A stretch of DNA of 64,000 nucleotides from Agaricus subrufescens. Lineage: Eukaryota > Basidiomycota > Agaricomycetes > Agaricales > Agaricaceae. How positions within the stretch are numbered: position 1 is the stretch's first letter; each line of letters opens with the position of its first letter. The stretch spans positions 1,736,001-1,800,000 of the forward strand of contig CM057066.1 of the NCBI GenBank assembly GCA_029945375.1. Direction: 5' to 3'. Shown one piece after another: positions 26,557 to 36,922 of this stretch. The position numbers and the translations under genes were made by a program. Below the pieces are notes generated by a model. It was not told the origin of the DNA, did no database searches, and saw nothing but the letters and a program-made list of their open reading frames with translations.

Positions 26557-28364
26557 GAGAGGGTAAGCAGTTCGGAAAAAAAGAGAGGGGATTTTATATG
26601 GCCAAGAGTCGTGGGAGGAGCGGAGCAGTGGGTGCGGAGGGAGAGGGCGAGCGGGGGGGAGCGAGGATGCTCTGATTCTGAATCCGCAATGTGAAATATG
26701 ATGATGCCAGTTGTACTCACATCCGTTATGGCAACTCGTTTCCACGCCCACCAGATGCCTTGGCACTTTACGTACCTGCCAACAGGCTTGACTGTTCATA
26801 TCCATATGTCCATCATCTTCCCGGCTTGCGTCTGTTTGGTGATCGCTAGCCGACATGGTATATTAATTGATAGGGAGCAAAGAACCGCAGAACGTGCGAT
26901 GGAGATAGTTCACCCGGGTTGCAAGATCCCACGAACGATCTGCATAAGACATGCACAAGCCTCCTTGGAGCCAGGATTTAATCATTCAAGGAACTTGGAG
27001 TCTTTCGCTCTCTTTATTCGGGACTTGACAAACACCAGGCTTCCATTCCGAATATATATGGGTGGCAGTCGATTGACAAAGGCCGCAGCAGTGATTAGGT
27101 TCATTTAATAGGCCACTGAGTACCTGAGACCTCGAAATTTAAGAACCTTGAAAACATGGGATCTCGGACGCTCTGAAGAACTATACACCATCGCTGCTTG
27201 AAAGGGCAGAAGAGGTGCGTAAATTTATAGGTTCCTTCATAACTCACAGAGGCTCAACGGCGGAAGTTGAGGTTCAGCCCAACTTACCCCTTTCGATAAC
27301 TCATTTGACTTTTAATTAATCCAAGGAAACCTTCTTGTCCCAAAGACCAAGCTATTCTCGTCTCAAAGGCTGCACTATTTTTGCCCTAAAAAAATTAGAC
27401 TCTCCATTCGTCCCTTCATTCATTCATACTTGCGCTTCTCCAGCCACGATGAAACCAAACCCCACCAAAAAAAACAAAAAGAATCTCATACCACTATCCT
27501 ACCCAAAAAAGGAACACAAACCAATACATCAAACCTCCAACCTTACAACCCTGCACAGTACGTAACACCAACCCCAATGACAGATCTTCTCCCAAAGAAG
27601 ATTTTCGGCTGGTTTGTGGGGAGGGGTGTGGTCATAATTGGGTCACCGCAGTCAGGGTGCAAACGGCCTTGCATCAACGTCTGGTTCAAACTCCACCAAA
27701 ACCAGACTCCATTGATCAATAAATATCTGTCTACCTGTGGCTCCTTCCAGCCGACGTTCACCCGAGAATCACGCAGCCCACCACCACCTGTGATTGAACT
27801 TTATAAAATAAAAGGAGCTATAACCTGTTTGGAGCAGGGAGGCACATAGAAGAGGGTTGGAGTCGCTCGGGTACTGTTTCCGGCTTTTATCATTCAAGAA
27901 AATTCGAGGGTAAATGCCCTATCGGCTTCTTTCCATTCTTTTTTCTATAAAGCGTAAAGTTCATAAACTAGTAACGATATTACCTCAAATCACTCAGGTG
28001 GGCTGATCAGGAAGAAAGAGAAAAAAAAAATTGTGTTGGCAAGGTGATGCGAACGCCAAGGTTAGTCAATATATAAGTGGTACAAGGTACTATGTGCCAA
28101 GTGTATCTTGTATGCTCCAAGTGATCCGATTAAAGCCCTGTCTGATAACCCATCTCATCTGACTGACGAGCACAAGCGTCAGTTTGATCGCAGGGAGCCA
28201 ATGACCGGTTACCACCTCTCGTACACAAAACACACCAAATCACTGTCTATTCCAAGAAGCGAATATACAACCATGTACACGACGTCCTCTAATCCACAGT
28301 CTAGTCCAAGAACAAAAATACAACCACACACACAACGTCCTTCTAATCCACAACAGCCCCTCTC
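26557..28364. other. Intergenic, 1.8 kb, no gene seen
   Basis: Contains the ssSPT promoter and the 3' flank of the membrane protein gene. The 139-codon plus frame at 27430-27849 is rich in Lys, Thr and Pro, has no domain and overlaps another frame; I do not call it. Confidence 0.5.
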
Positions 28365-30955
28365 CTACTTCTCAACTTCCTCACTAGATCCAGAATACAC
28401 CCCCTCACCATGTTTCCCAGCCTTCTCAACCCCCATCTCCTTCACATGCCGTCTCTTCACAATCCCCAACAAGAAAACACCATACCAAACTGTTAATATC
28501 CCAAGCACCAATCCCGTCCCACCAGTCACTGAGATCGTTATAATCGACGTAGTATTAAATTCACCATGTTGCACTCCGTAAACATTTACAAGAGTTGAGA
28601 TAACGCCTGCAAGGGCATTCATAAAACCGGGACTAGAAGAAGCGTGCTCAAAAGCCAGACAACAGAAGGGGAAAGGGAAAACGTTTTGCTCACAGAAAGA
28701 TTTTGTTAACGAGCCAAATATAATTCTTCATCCATTTCCACCACAGGTAACCCATTCCGATGATACCAATACCTGTACAAGCAAACGCAACAATAAACCT
28801 AAACACCGCGGGGTGTGAGTATCAAAAATAAATTAGAACCACCATCGCAAGGGAGAATGAAAAAAAAAAAATAACCCGCTTACACTGGTAGATTCACAAT
28901 CCTATTGACCAACGAAGCACCAAACCCATTCCCCAAATCGAGCGTCTCCAAACTCGTAAACGTACCAGGAAACAAGACAAATCCAGCCAACAAAATCCAA
29001 GTAAAGAACGAAGCAGCAAGATCGTACAATGTTGGAATATCATCCAACGCAAGAAGCATATTCATATACTGCGACCGAGACGAAGGCGGTATCTTGTTAT
29101 ACTCTGCTTTCTCTTCCGCAACGGTATGCAGTAACCTCGAAGGAAGGCGCTTTAATGGTGCTGTAAAACCGTCATCAGGGGCAGAAGATGATTTCGGAAG
29201 TGAGGGCAGCTCAGAGGAACAAGATAATTTGCCGGGTTGAGATTGAGACGAAAGACGGTGTTTGAGAGGTCCAGACGTTGTCCCCAATTGCACTGTAGAA
29301 CTATGAAACTGAACCTGCGTTGTCTGCGCGTCGTCTCCATCTCGCGCTAAAGTTTTTGCGACAGGCCTATGAGAGTCTTCTTTCATTTGCTCATTGGGGT
29401 CGACCAACGCTTTAAGCGGCGCTTTAGTATCGCTTGATTCCAAAACGTTGACATTCTGATGATCATGGGGGGTGGCACTAGCCTCCGCTGCATTCTCTCC
29501 AAGCACGTGTTTCGCTTGTTGTACCGACGCTTCAGGAGCAGGCTGAGGTGCTACCTGTTTCGTGTTACGGCTAGGGACGATGGTCCTGACAGGTCTTGTT
29601 TCTGACTTGACAACCATATTTGTACTAGCATCCGGTTCAGATGCCGCGGCAACGTGGGTCTCGGGAGGATGAATTGCGTCTTTGCCTTTGTCTAATGGCG
29701 GAGAAGGTGAAGCGAGTCGTGAAGAATGTATGCTGGAATCCAGAGACTTGCGCATAGGTAATTCCATTGAGGATTTGGAGCCAGGAGGTGTGGGAGCAGC
29801 TGCACCAGAAGGTATACGGAGATATGGTGAACTACGTGGATGTTTCGAAAATCCAATTGATCTGCTTGATGTACCTCCTGTGCCTTTGTACCCCTGACTA
29901 TAACGCGATGGGGAGTAAGGATACGAAGAAGAAAGAGGCCGGTGTGTAGGAAAATACGATGATCCCGGGTTTGGAAGCGTGGAATATGTGGAGGGCTGGG
30001 GAAGTGTTGCAGATCTTTGAGGGAGAGGTTCAAATTGTAAGTTTGTTCCAGGTATCAAAGAAGGTTTCGATGGCTCAGGCATTGACGGGAATATCGAACC
30101 TTGAACTTGTGCAGCCTCGAGCAAATGACTGTAATCCGGAGAGGGGAACGCTGGAAACGATGCTGCTGCTTCTTGACTATTTCGCGATCCAGTTGTAGGG
30201 GGAGCATGCGTGGTATCATGCAGAAGCGACGAATTGGGTTGAACGTCTGGCAAAGGGAAGTCCGGACCGGTACCGGACGAGGCTAGCATCGTGTCAACGG
30301 ATGGTGTATGGCCCTCGAACAACCCAACGCTAACAGGCGACGCCACATTTGTAGTAGACCGACGACGATTCTGACGGTCGAGCGGCGTCTGAGTCGCAGT
30401 TGGCTGCCGCGTAGAGACACCATCGCCAGATTCCTCCATCGTCGAGTAGAACTTGTATAGTTCTGAGGGGTGAAAATCGCCCGCTCCTAAAGTTCCAGTT
30501 GCACTGCGTTCGAGACTTTCGTGGCGTAAGGCTCCTGCGACGAATGGTTTGGCATTATCATTCTCGTTGTTGTATTCTGCGGATACACGCAGCGGCGACG
30601 ATGGCGCAGAGGCATAGAGTAGGTCAGAGTCGCTGAAGCCACTGGAAGTCCGATTGCCCTCGTCGAGACTGGTTCTGGGTAGACGAGCTCCAGTGTTTGC
30701 TAAAGAGTGTGGAGGAGGGCCAGACGGAGGTCCATCCTCTGCGGATTCTGCCCCAGCAGGGTATTGAAGCAATGGTAGAGTAGGTGGCAAGGAAATTAGG
30801 GGTCGCGGTTGAAGAAGAGTGGGGCCAGCCGAGAGTGACCCCGAGGCATAAGAAGGACTGTGTGCTCTCGGCAGCGAGAAATTCTGAGTTTGAATGGGCG
30901 ATGGCGGCGACGACGAGCGCCCGTCGTCGACTGGAGGAGTTCCTGACCCTGACAT
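28365..30955 (-). CDS. Ser/Pro-rich protein with four C-terminal membrane helices
   Basis: Three exons on the minus strand: 30955-28884, 28798-28694 and 28632-28365 (2445 nt, 814 residues). The first 600 or so residues are low-complexity, rich in Ser, Pro, Thr and Gln, and likely disordered and cytosolic. The C-terminal 200 residues begin with SQYMNMLLALDDIPTLYDL. Four hydrophobic segments follow: LAASFFTWILLAGFVLFPG, FIVAFACTGIGIIGMGYLWW, a weaker one around GFMNALAGVISTLVNVYGV, and ISVTGGTGLVLGILTVWYG. The tail is KRRHVKEMGVEKAG. The helix region, especially the ALDDIP and SFFTWILLAGFVLFPGTF segments, looks like a fungal membrane protein family with no assigned function. Both introns fall within or next to helix segments and keep the frame. 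I cannot assign a role. Confidence 0.8.
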
Positions 30956-31539
30956 TACTGGTCAAGGATTGCGCTGGCCACTATCAGACCCACCCACTCC
31001 CAGTATGCCATTGCGCGGATCAGGGGCAGCCATTGCCGTATATATATCTTATCCAGATCACTCGGCTTCAAACACGTGCATAGTCTACCAATCCACTACT
31101 AGTAGTAGTACGAAATCGAACGAGATTTTTCAAGACTATTCGCACTGCCAAGTTAGACGAATTGGTGGATTTTTCTACTACATAAAGTGTACATAAATTG
31201 ACCTTTCTCTACAGGTGTGTCATCTGAGTCCTAATCACTGCGCTAGCTACTGTCCATTCTCAATAGGAAACAGTAGAAAATGAGAGTAAGCCCGACTTCC
31301 AATTGTATTTGACTCGATGTATGTACTAAACTAGAGAAACAGGACTTCTTAAGCGTAGCGCAATTGGTCAACATTGAGCAGGAGTAGTAGCTGTAGTAGT
31401 GAAGTTGGCGTTTCCACGGACTTTTCTGAAGCATTCGCTCACGAGATATTTTAGGACATCCTGTGTCTTAGGCCCTTTTCTTTCCTGGCATCAATGTTTG
31501 ACATCTGGACAGAACGTTGGGTTTTGGGAAAAGATCTTG
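30956..31539. other. Intergenic, no gene seen
   Basis: Divergent spacer between the membrane protein gene and copy H. It should hold the membrane protein promoter. Confidence 0.5.
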
Positions 31540-31660
31540 GCGCGAACAAGGTATTGACAGAACACTCAGGAATCGGCCAGCGCGGCGCACCGTTCATAGC
31601 AGCGTCTGGCAAGATTTATTCCCCTTGCAAGCGAGCACATACACGGATAGGCTCTAGAAA
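31540..31660 (+). promoter_or_regulatory. Degenerate promoter of GATase copy H
   Basis: GCGAACAAGG and TGACAGAACAC (31540-31566) match the distal block. TTATTCCCCTTGCAAGCGAG and CATACACGG (31638-31646) match the proximal box. At the TATA position only TAGAAAA (31655) is present, with spacing about 3 bp short. The loss fits the broken coding region downstream. Confidence 0.6.
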
Positions 31661-31710
31661 ATTGCCATAGTTATCATGCTTTCAGCTCATCGCTCCAGCG
31701 TCGCCTAATC

Positions 31711-32889
31711 ATGTCTCTTCATGCCTCCAGAACCGTTCGCGCTGCTCTTTTCGTCTGTGACTATTGGACCAAAAAGCTTTTGTTATACATTGGCGACTAT
31801 CTCAATATGTATAGGAGATGGTTGAATGCCTCGCTCCCCGAGCATTTGGGATATAAGCTCATCATAGACGCCTACGATGCCCAGAATCAAGAAAAGCCTG
31901 AGGAGGGCCTTATTGACAATTACGACGTTATCTTGGTCTCTGGATCGTGTAAGTAGGATTGTGTATGATTTCAAGTTTTCTATTAACGACTAAATAATCA
32001 CTATTTTCAGCTAATGATGCTTGGTCTGATGCAGAATGGGTTGTTAATCTTGTGAGTTTTATCAGGGAAGTTGCTATCAATCACCCAGAGGTCAGACTTT
32101 TCGGTGGGTCTAGTTTTTGGCGTGTGCTCGTACTATTGACGTTTCTCATTCATTTACAACAGGAGTTTGCTTCGGGCACCAGATTATTAGCCGTGCTTTG
32201 GGAGGCGACGTCGGAAAGAACCCGGGCGGTTGGGAGGTCGGACGTCCTATTGTTAAGACTACCCCAATCGGCAGATTGGTCTACGGTGTGGACAAAATAG
32301 TAAGTATTATGACCCCATTTAAGATGACAGCATTGAACTGGAGTTTATCCGCTACAGGCAATTCGAGAATTCTACCAAGACGGCGTACCACTTGATTCTA
32401 TGGCTGGCCACTTCGCGTCTGGTTAAATTTACCTCTTGGGACATTCCGATAACTCCGAATCAAGGTATCGTCAAATTCTATCTATTGGGCCCGAATTCGA
32501 AAAATCTGAGCTTCAAATCAGTCGAACATGTTCATATCTTGACCAGTCAAGGACATCCAGAATTCGATGAACGCACTATGACCGAGCTTATTCGTCAACG
32601 TGACGAGAAGAGCACCATTGATAAAGAGGTAGCCAGTGGTTACTTTGGTCCATACGGTGCTGAACAGGAGCGTGAGCCTGTCTCTGAACACGGAGCTGGA
32701 AAGAGGTGGGGAGCTGACTATGACGGTGTCCTTGTGATTGGTAAAACCGTCTGGGAGATATTTGGGGTGGATTATAGTGAGGATACAAGGGTTATGGCAA
32801 AGCCGAAGAAACACGGGAAGCTGGCCGGCAAAGTCGTTGGTGAACCCAAGAAACCCAACTCCAACTTCCTCATGCAGCAAGCTGACTAG
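31711..32889 (+). pseudogene. GATase1 copy H, broken by a stop codon and a frameshift
   Basis: Exons 31711-31948, 32011-32103 and 32163-32299 are intact and in frame, with GVCFGHQIISRALGG (Cys113). Exon 4 starts at 32358 in the correct frame (AIREFYQDGVPLDSMAGHFASG) but then reads TAA near 32424, where other copies have GAA (Glu) before IYLL. About 25 nt later, at CATTCCGATAACT, the homologous frame shifts. ITPNQGIVKFYLLG, TSQGHPEFDE and the Lys-rich tail continue in the other frame to 32889. Everything else, including His and Glu, is preserved, so inactivation looks recent. The promoter has also lost its TATA box. A truncated product of about 178 residues lacking the His and Glu would be inactive. 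Confidence 0.85.
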
Positions 32890-34090
32890 TAAGTTTTGGT
32901 GGAGCAGAGGCTTACCACACAGACAATGTTAGCATACTAGGTCTGGAAGCTGAGTAGTTTGGTCATCTCGTCTTGACTGTGGGCTTGTCGATAAATTTCT
33001 TGTTTGTTGTATTTCGGAGAGTAGATGCGCATGAGCTCAACATTTCCCTGAGCGCTTTAGTCTCCCATGCTCTCGGCAACACCACTATGGCCCCACTATC
33101 TCCAGTCGACTTCACAGTGGAAGTATCTATTTTCCGCTTCACGAGCCGAGACTATTTGTGTCGCTTTTTGGGTGCTGCCCCTGTATGACGATGGAATCTT
33201 TCGATTAGGTCTGCTTTCGCATCGTCATAACATAGGTATGTATGTCAAGAGCCCAAGAAGATGTAATTTTATCGTCAAAAATGACGTTCGAGGACCGTAC
33301 AAGGATAGTCTTCTAGTATCAGACATCTATTCTGCAACCCCTTGCTTGTTACATCTTGACAGATACCTCGGAATCGTAGCCACATGTGGATCACGGGTTC
33401 AAGTATTACGCAAAGTTACGATACTTACTCACGTACTATGTATTGTAGGAGTAGAGAAGTATCGAAAACCACTGCAAACTCCACATTTTGAAGCACAATT
33501 AGCTCTTCTTTTTGTTCCGGGAAGCACATGAGAGTGCTTCAATTCAACGAAGAGCCACAAAGTTTTATTTTTCCTTCCCGTAGCGGTAGGAAAATCTGCG
33601 ATATACCATTGTGTCATCAAAATGTCAGGCGCTGAATATTGTTCACATGGCTTCTTCCCTGGGAGGAAGATAAGAAATAGGAATGTTTAAGTTAGACAAG
33701 CATCGAAGTCTGTTTGACGGGTTGCATAGACAGAAATAGCAAATTTTCTTCAGCAGGTCACGTTCGTTGATGTTTTGTGGAGGCTGGAGACCTTCGGGAA
33801 GGCAACAACTAAGGCGTGGGACTCTCCTTTTGACTGCCAGTACGCCCTGAGCCTTTGTTTTTCAAGGAGAATGTGTGGTAAACATATTTCAAGTTCATAT
33901 AACGGGTTTTCCGGCCATCAGTCCGTTCGTGTTCCTGACCCAGTAAATGAAGGTGACGATGCTAAAATCATTCTCGGAGATGGGCAAACTATTCGGTTCA
34001 CAAACGACTTCTCGTGGCATTTGTGTCTACATCTGGTCCTCACTATCAACATTTGGGTCATCCAACTTGGGCTAGGCCATTCCAGGTGAT
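32890..34090. other. Intergenic, 1.2 kb, no gene seen
   Basis: Open frames at 33067-33531 and 33775-34089 (plus) have no recognisable features. I see no remnant of a further GATase copy here. Confidence 0.5.
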
Positions 34091-34228
34091 ATTTCTCCTT
34101 TTTCAAACAAGTTCTTACTGACAGGAAACTGAGAAGTCCACCGTGACCTATCCACGTTGGCACTCCATCCGGCAATGTTTTATCCCAGTGCAAACGCGAA
34201 CATACATGAAATGAGAGGCCTATAAAAC
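34091..34228 (+). promoter_or_regulatory. Promoter of GATase copy I
   Basis: The distal block (CAAACAAG, then ACTGACAGGA and TGAGAAGTCCACC) lies at 34105-34143. The proximal box GTGCAAACGCGAACATACATGA ends at 34209, and TATAAAA starts at 34221, again exactly 11 bp later and 58 bp before the ATG. Confidence 0.75.
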
Positions 34229-34278
34229 CACTATGCCTCCCTTGCCTTGAGTTCAACACCGAGGTGTGCTATCTCATC

Positions 34279-35463
34279 ATGTCTTCCTCTACTTCTAGGA
34301 TAGTCCGCTGTGCTCTATTCGTCTGTGGCTATTGGACCAAAAAGCTTCTGGAAATAAATGGCGACTATCTCCATATGTACAGGAAATGGTTGAATGCCTC
34401 CTTGCCGAGAGACTCTGGATATAGGCTCATCATGGATGCCTACGATGCCCAAAGTGGAGAACAACCCGAAGAGGGCCTCATTGATAACTACGACGTCGTC
34501 TTGATCTCAGGGTCGCGTTAGTAGAATAGTTCCCCCTATGATGTTTCGCGTTGGAAACTGATTAATCACCACTTACAGCTGAGGACGCCTGGTCATCTGC
34601 TGAGTGGGTTGTTAAACTTGTCGATTTTACCAAGGATGTCGCCATCAATCATCCAGACGTTAGGCTTGTCGGTGAGTCTTTTCTTTCGCCCTCGATAAAG
34701 TCACTTCTATTTAATTCCGGTGCATCAGGTATTTGCTTCGGACATCAGATTATCTGTCGTGCCTTGGGAGGAGAGGTCGGCAGAAACCCTAACGGATGGG
34801 AGGTTGGTCCTACTCTACTCAAAACCACCCACGTGGGCAGGTTGCTCTACGGGGTCAACAAAATAGTAAGTATTTTAACCTTTCACCAGGTGATAGCATT
34901 GAACTGACAGTTTTGTTGACAAATAGGCACTCCAAGAACTTCATCAAGATGCTGTTCCTCTTTCTTCCTTGGCTGACCATCTGGCAGCTGGTGAAATTTA
35001 CCTTCTGGCACAATCCGATTTGTGCCCGAATCAGGGTATTGTTAAATTCTATCCACTGGGCCCAAATTCGGAAAATCCGAGTTTCAAATGGATCGAATAT
35101 GTTCACATTTTGACCAGTCAAGGACATCCGGAGTGCAATGAACGCTCTCTGACCGAGATTATTCGTCAACGTGACGAGAAGGATGCCATTGATAAAAATG
35201 CAGTCAATGGTTATTTCGGTCCTCGTGGTGCCGAGAGTGAATCCGAACCTATCTCTAAACATGGAACTGGAAAGAGGTGGAGAGAAGATTATGATGGTGT
35301 TCTTGTGATCGGCAAGTCGTTCTGGGAAATATTTGGGGTGGATTATAGTGAAGATCAGCGGATTGTGGCGAAGCCGAAGAGACACGGGAAGGATGCAGGC
35401 AAAGTTGTTGGTGAACCGAAGAAACCTAACTCCAACTATCTCATACAGCAAGGCACCGCTTAG
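34279..35463 (+). CDS. Class I glutamine amidotransferase-like protein, copy I
   Basis: Four exons: 34279-34516, 34579-34671, 34729-34865 and 34927-35463 (1005 nt, 334 residues). The triad is complete: GICFGHQIICRALGG (Cys113) and TSQGHPECNE. Intron 1 uses a GTTAGT donor. It pairs most closely with copy H (shared PEEGLIDNYDV, PLGPNSENPSFK versus LLGPNSKNLSFK, and EHGAGKRWGADY versus KHGTGKRWREDY). H and I thus form a second duplicate pair on the far side of the two unrelated genes. The tail is the standard Lys-rich type (KPKRHGKDAGK, EPKKPNSNYL). Confidence 0.9.
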
Positions 35464-35663
35464 CTGTTTCGTTTTAAGCTTATAGTAGTCCATGTGCCCC
35501 ATCTGTTGTATTTTAGCAAATGAGAGAGGTGTTTGCACCTTATATTCGGGGTGGGTTTACCTGAGATGTCGTACCTACAATATTTTCCCCGTGCTAGAAG
35601 AAATTTTTGAGGTAGATCCTGTGCCTCTAGGTCTATAAGATTACGAAGTTATTGCCTGACCTA

Positions 35664-35790
35664 GACTCGTTTAACGAGCGCACTCTAATATTGACCTAAT
35701 GGCAGCGTGAGTAGGAACACCCAAGGGTACTCACTGCATTTAATGAAATCTATCATCGTGTCCAAACGGCAGCAGGTACCTCGCAGAGGC
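35664..35790 (-). pseudogene. Remnant of the last exons of a GT90 gene
   Basis: Read on the minus strand, this matches the 3' end of the GT90 gene at 4558-4660. The match includes the end of its exon 5, the last intron and the last exon (ILECARL versus ILEYARL). On the plus strand the words AACGAGCGCACTCTAATATT and AACGAGCATATTCTAATATC correspond. The remnant stops early (CGT TAA) and I see no other GT90 exons nearby. It shows that GT90 and GATase DNA were duplicated or moved together. Confidence 0.6.
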
Positions 35791-36249
35791 ACGGAGTATG
35801 ACTCAACCCACCTGAGTAGATTCTGGTGATGAGATACAAAAGGGCTTGAAGATGAGATATGAGACCCAACTTTTGAAAGTGCCCTCGCTGAGCACCCAGT
35901 ATGCGGCCCATCTCTCAAGGCTTCAGTCCTACATGTAGACGACAAAGATGCGCTCGGGCTTAATTCAAGTTGTTAGTTCAGTGCGGCGTCTCTGCCGCCG
36001 AGCGGAGTCTTAGTAAGTCAATATGGTAGTTGCCAGTCTTTCTCTGGCCATCGAATTTGAGATTGATCCATCCAGAATAGACGTACCTATGCGTAACAGC
36101 ACAGGGCGTGCCCGACAGGTACAACATACTATTAAGCTTATCTCCTCGAGAGTCTGAGGGTGGGAAGCATTGATACACATCTTTCCCCGGCGCCTCTCAT
36201 CGCGGTCATACAACGTACACCTTCGCAATCGCAAATCTACCCTCACAGT
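35791..36249. other. Intergenic, no gene seen
   Basis: No supported feature. Two overlapping minus-strand frames (35978-36246) look like chance. Confidence 0.45.
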
Positions 36250-36379
36250 ACTGCATCAGCAAATCGGCTCAAATATTGTAGACCTTACATCATAAACAAA
36301 CATTGTATTACAAATAAAGAAAATGTGAATGCTTACGTTCTGGTAAAGTGAAATGAATGGACAATACAAACTTTTTAAG

Positions 36380-36922
36380 ACCTTACAATCTAAATAAAAG
36401 AATATAATCATGGTACATTTTATTTGTTTAAGATTACAATCTTTTTCAAAGCATACAATCATTTCACAATTTATTGGTTTAAGATTACAATCTTTTTCAA
36501 AGAATACATCCATGCTTCAATCTTTAATGTGGGATTACAAGCATGACTCCAACACTAAAATTAAATTGTATATGAATCTAACATTATACGAGGGCAGCAT
36601 CGATGGTGCATAGCAGTGGCTGAGGGACTTAGAAATTTTTTCGAGTTTTTTGAATTTGTGTATATATTTGACGTATGTACCAAGTGAGTAAGTCGGTACT
36701 GTGGCTCAGGTGTTTAAGTGGCTTGCTGCACGGTCTTGCTCCCAGGAGGTCTGGCGTTCGATTCCCGGTCATGCCAATGGGTCAAACAGCCCATATATAG
36801 ATTCTGCCTGTTTGCTCATGCTGCTATATATAGCTGTATTAGGTAATGAATTTTGCTGTCCTCGGCACTATAAGATTGTAATCTCAAGCAAAGATTGTAA
36901 TCTCAAAAAAAGATTGTAAGCT
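36380..36922. mobile_element. AT-rich element with tRNA-like core and inverted end motifs
   Basis: The left side carries AGATTACAATCT at 36431 and 36482, each followed by TTTTTCAAAG, and a related word at 36383-36394. The right side carries the reverse complement AGATTGTAATCT at 36873 and 36892 and a variant at 36911. Between them, at about 36695-36776, is a tRNA-like stretch with A-box-like TGGCTCAGGTGTTTAAGTGG and B-box-like GCGTTCGATTCC. The T-arm and acceptor do not pair well, so it is not a working tRNA gene. The structure suggests a SINE-type or small non-autonomous element. No coding sequence is present. Confidence 0.45.

Noticed and set aside
26557..26856. N-terminal extension of the ssSPT homologue to 26856
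   Set aside because: The added residues look unlike protein (His-, Cys- and Pro-rich), and the inner ATG at 26556 gives the length expected of the family.
27430..27849. 139-codon plus-strand frame
   Set aside because: Low-complexity composition, overlaps another frame, no homology recognised.
29692..30965. Plus- and minus-strand frames inside the 28365-30955 gene
   Set aside because: They overlap the long Ser/Pro-rich exon in other frames and have no independent features.
7823..35463. Array as a secondary-metabolite gene cluster
   Set aside because: No backbone enzyme (polyketide synthase, peptide synthetase, terpene cyclase), P450 or transporter is visible within it, so a biosynthetic cluster is not supported from this window.
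34855..35538. 227-codon minus-strand frame over copy I
   Set aside because: It is the antisense shadow of exon 4 of copy I; similar antisense frames occur over copies C, D and H.
36695..36776. A working tRNA gene
   Set aside because: A- and B-box-like words are present but the T stem and acceptor stem do not pair, so it is kept only as a tRNA-like element core.
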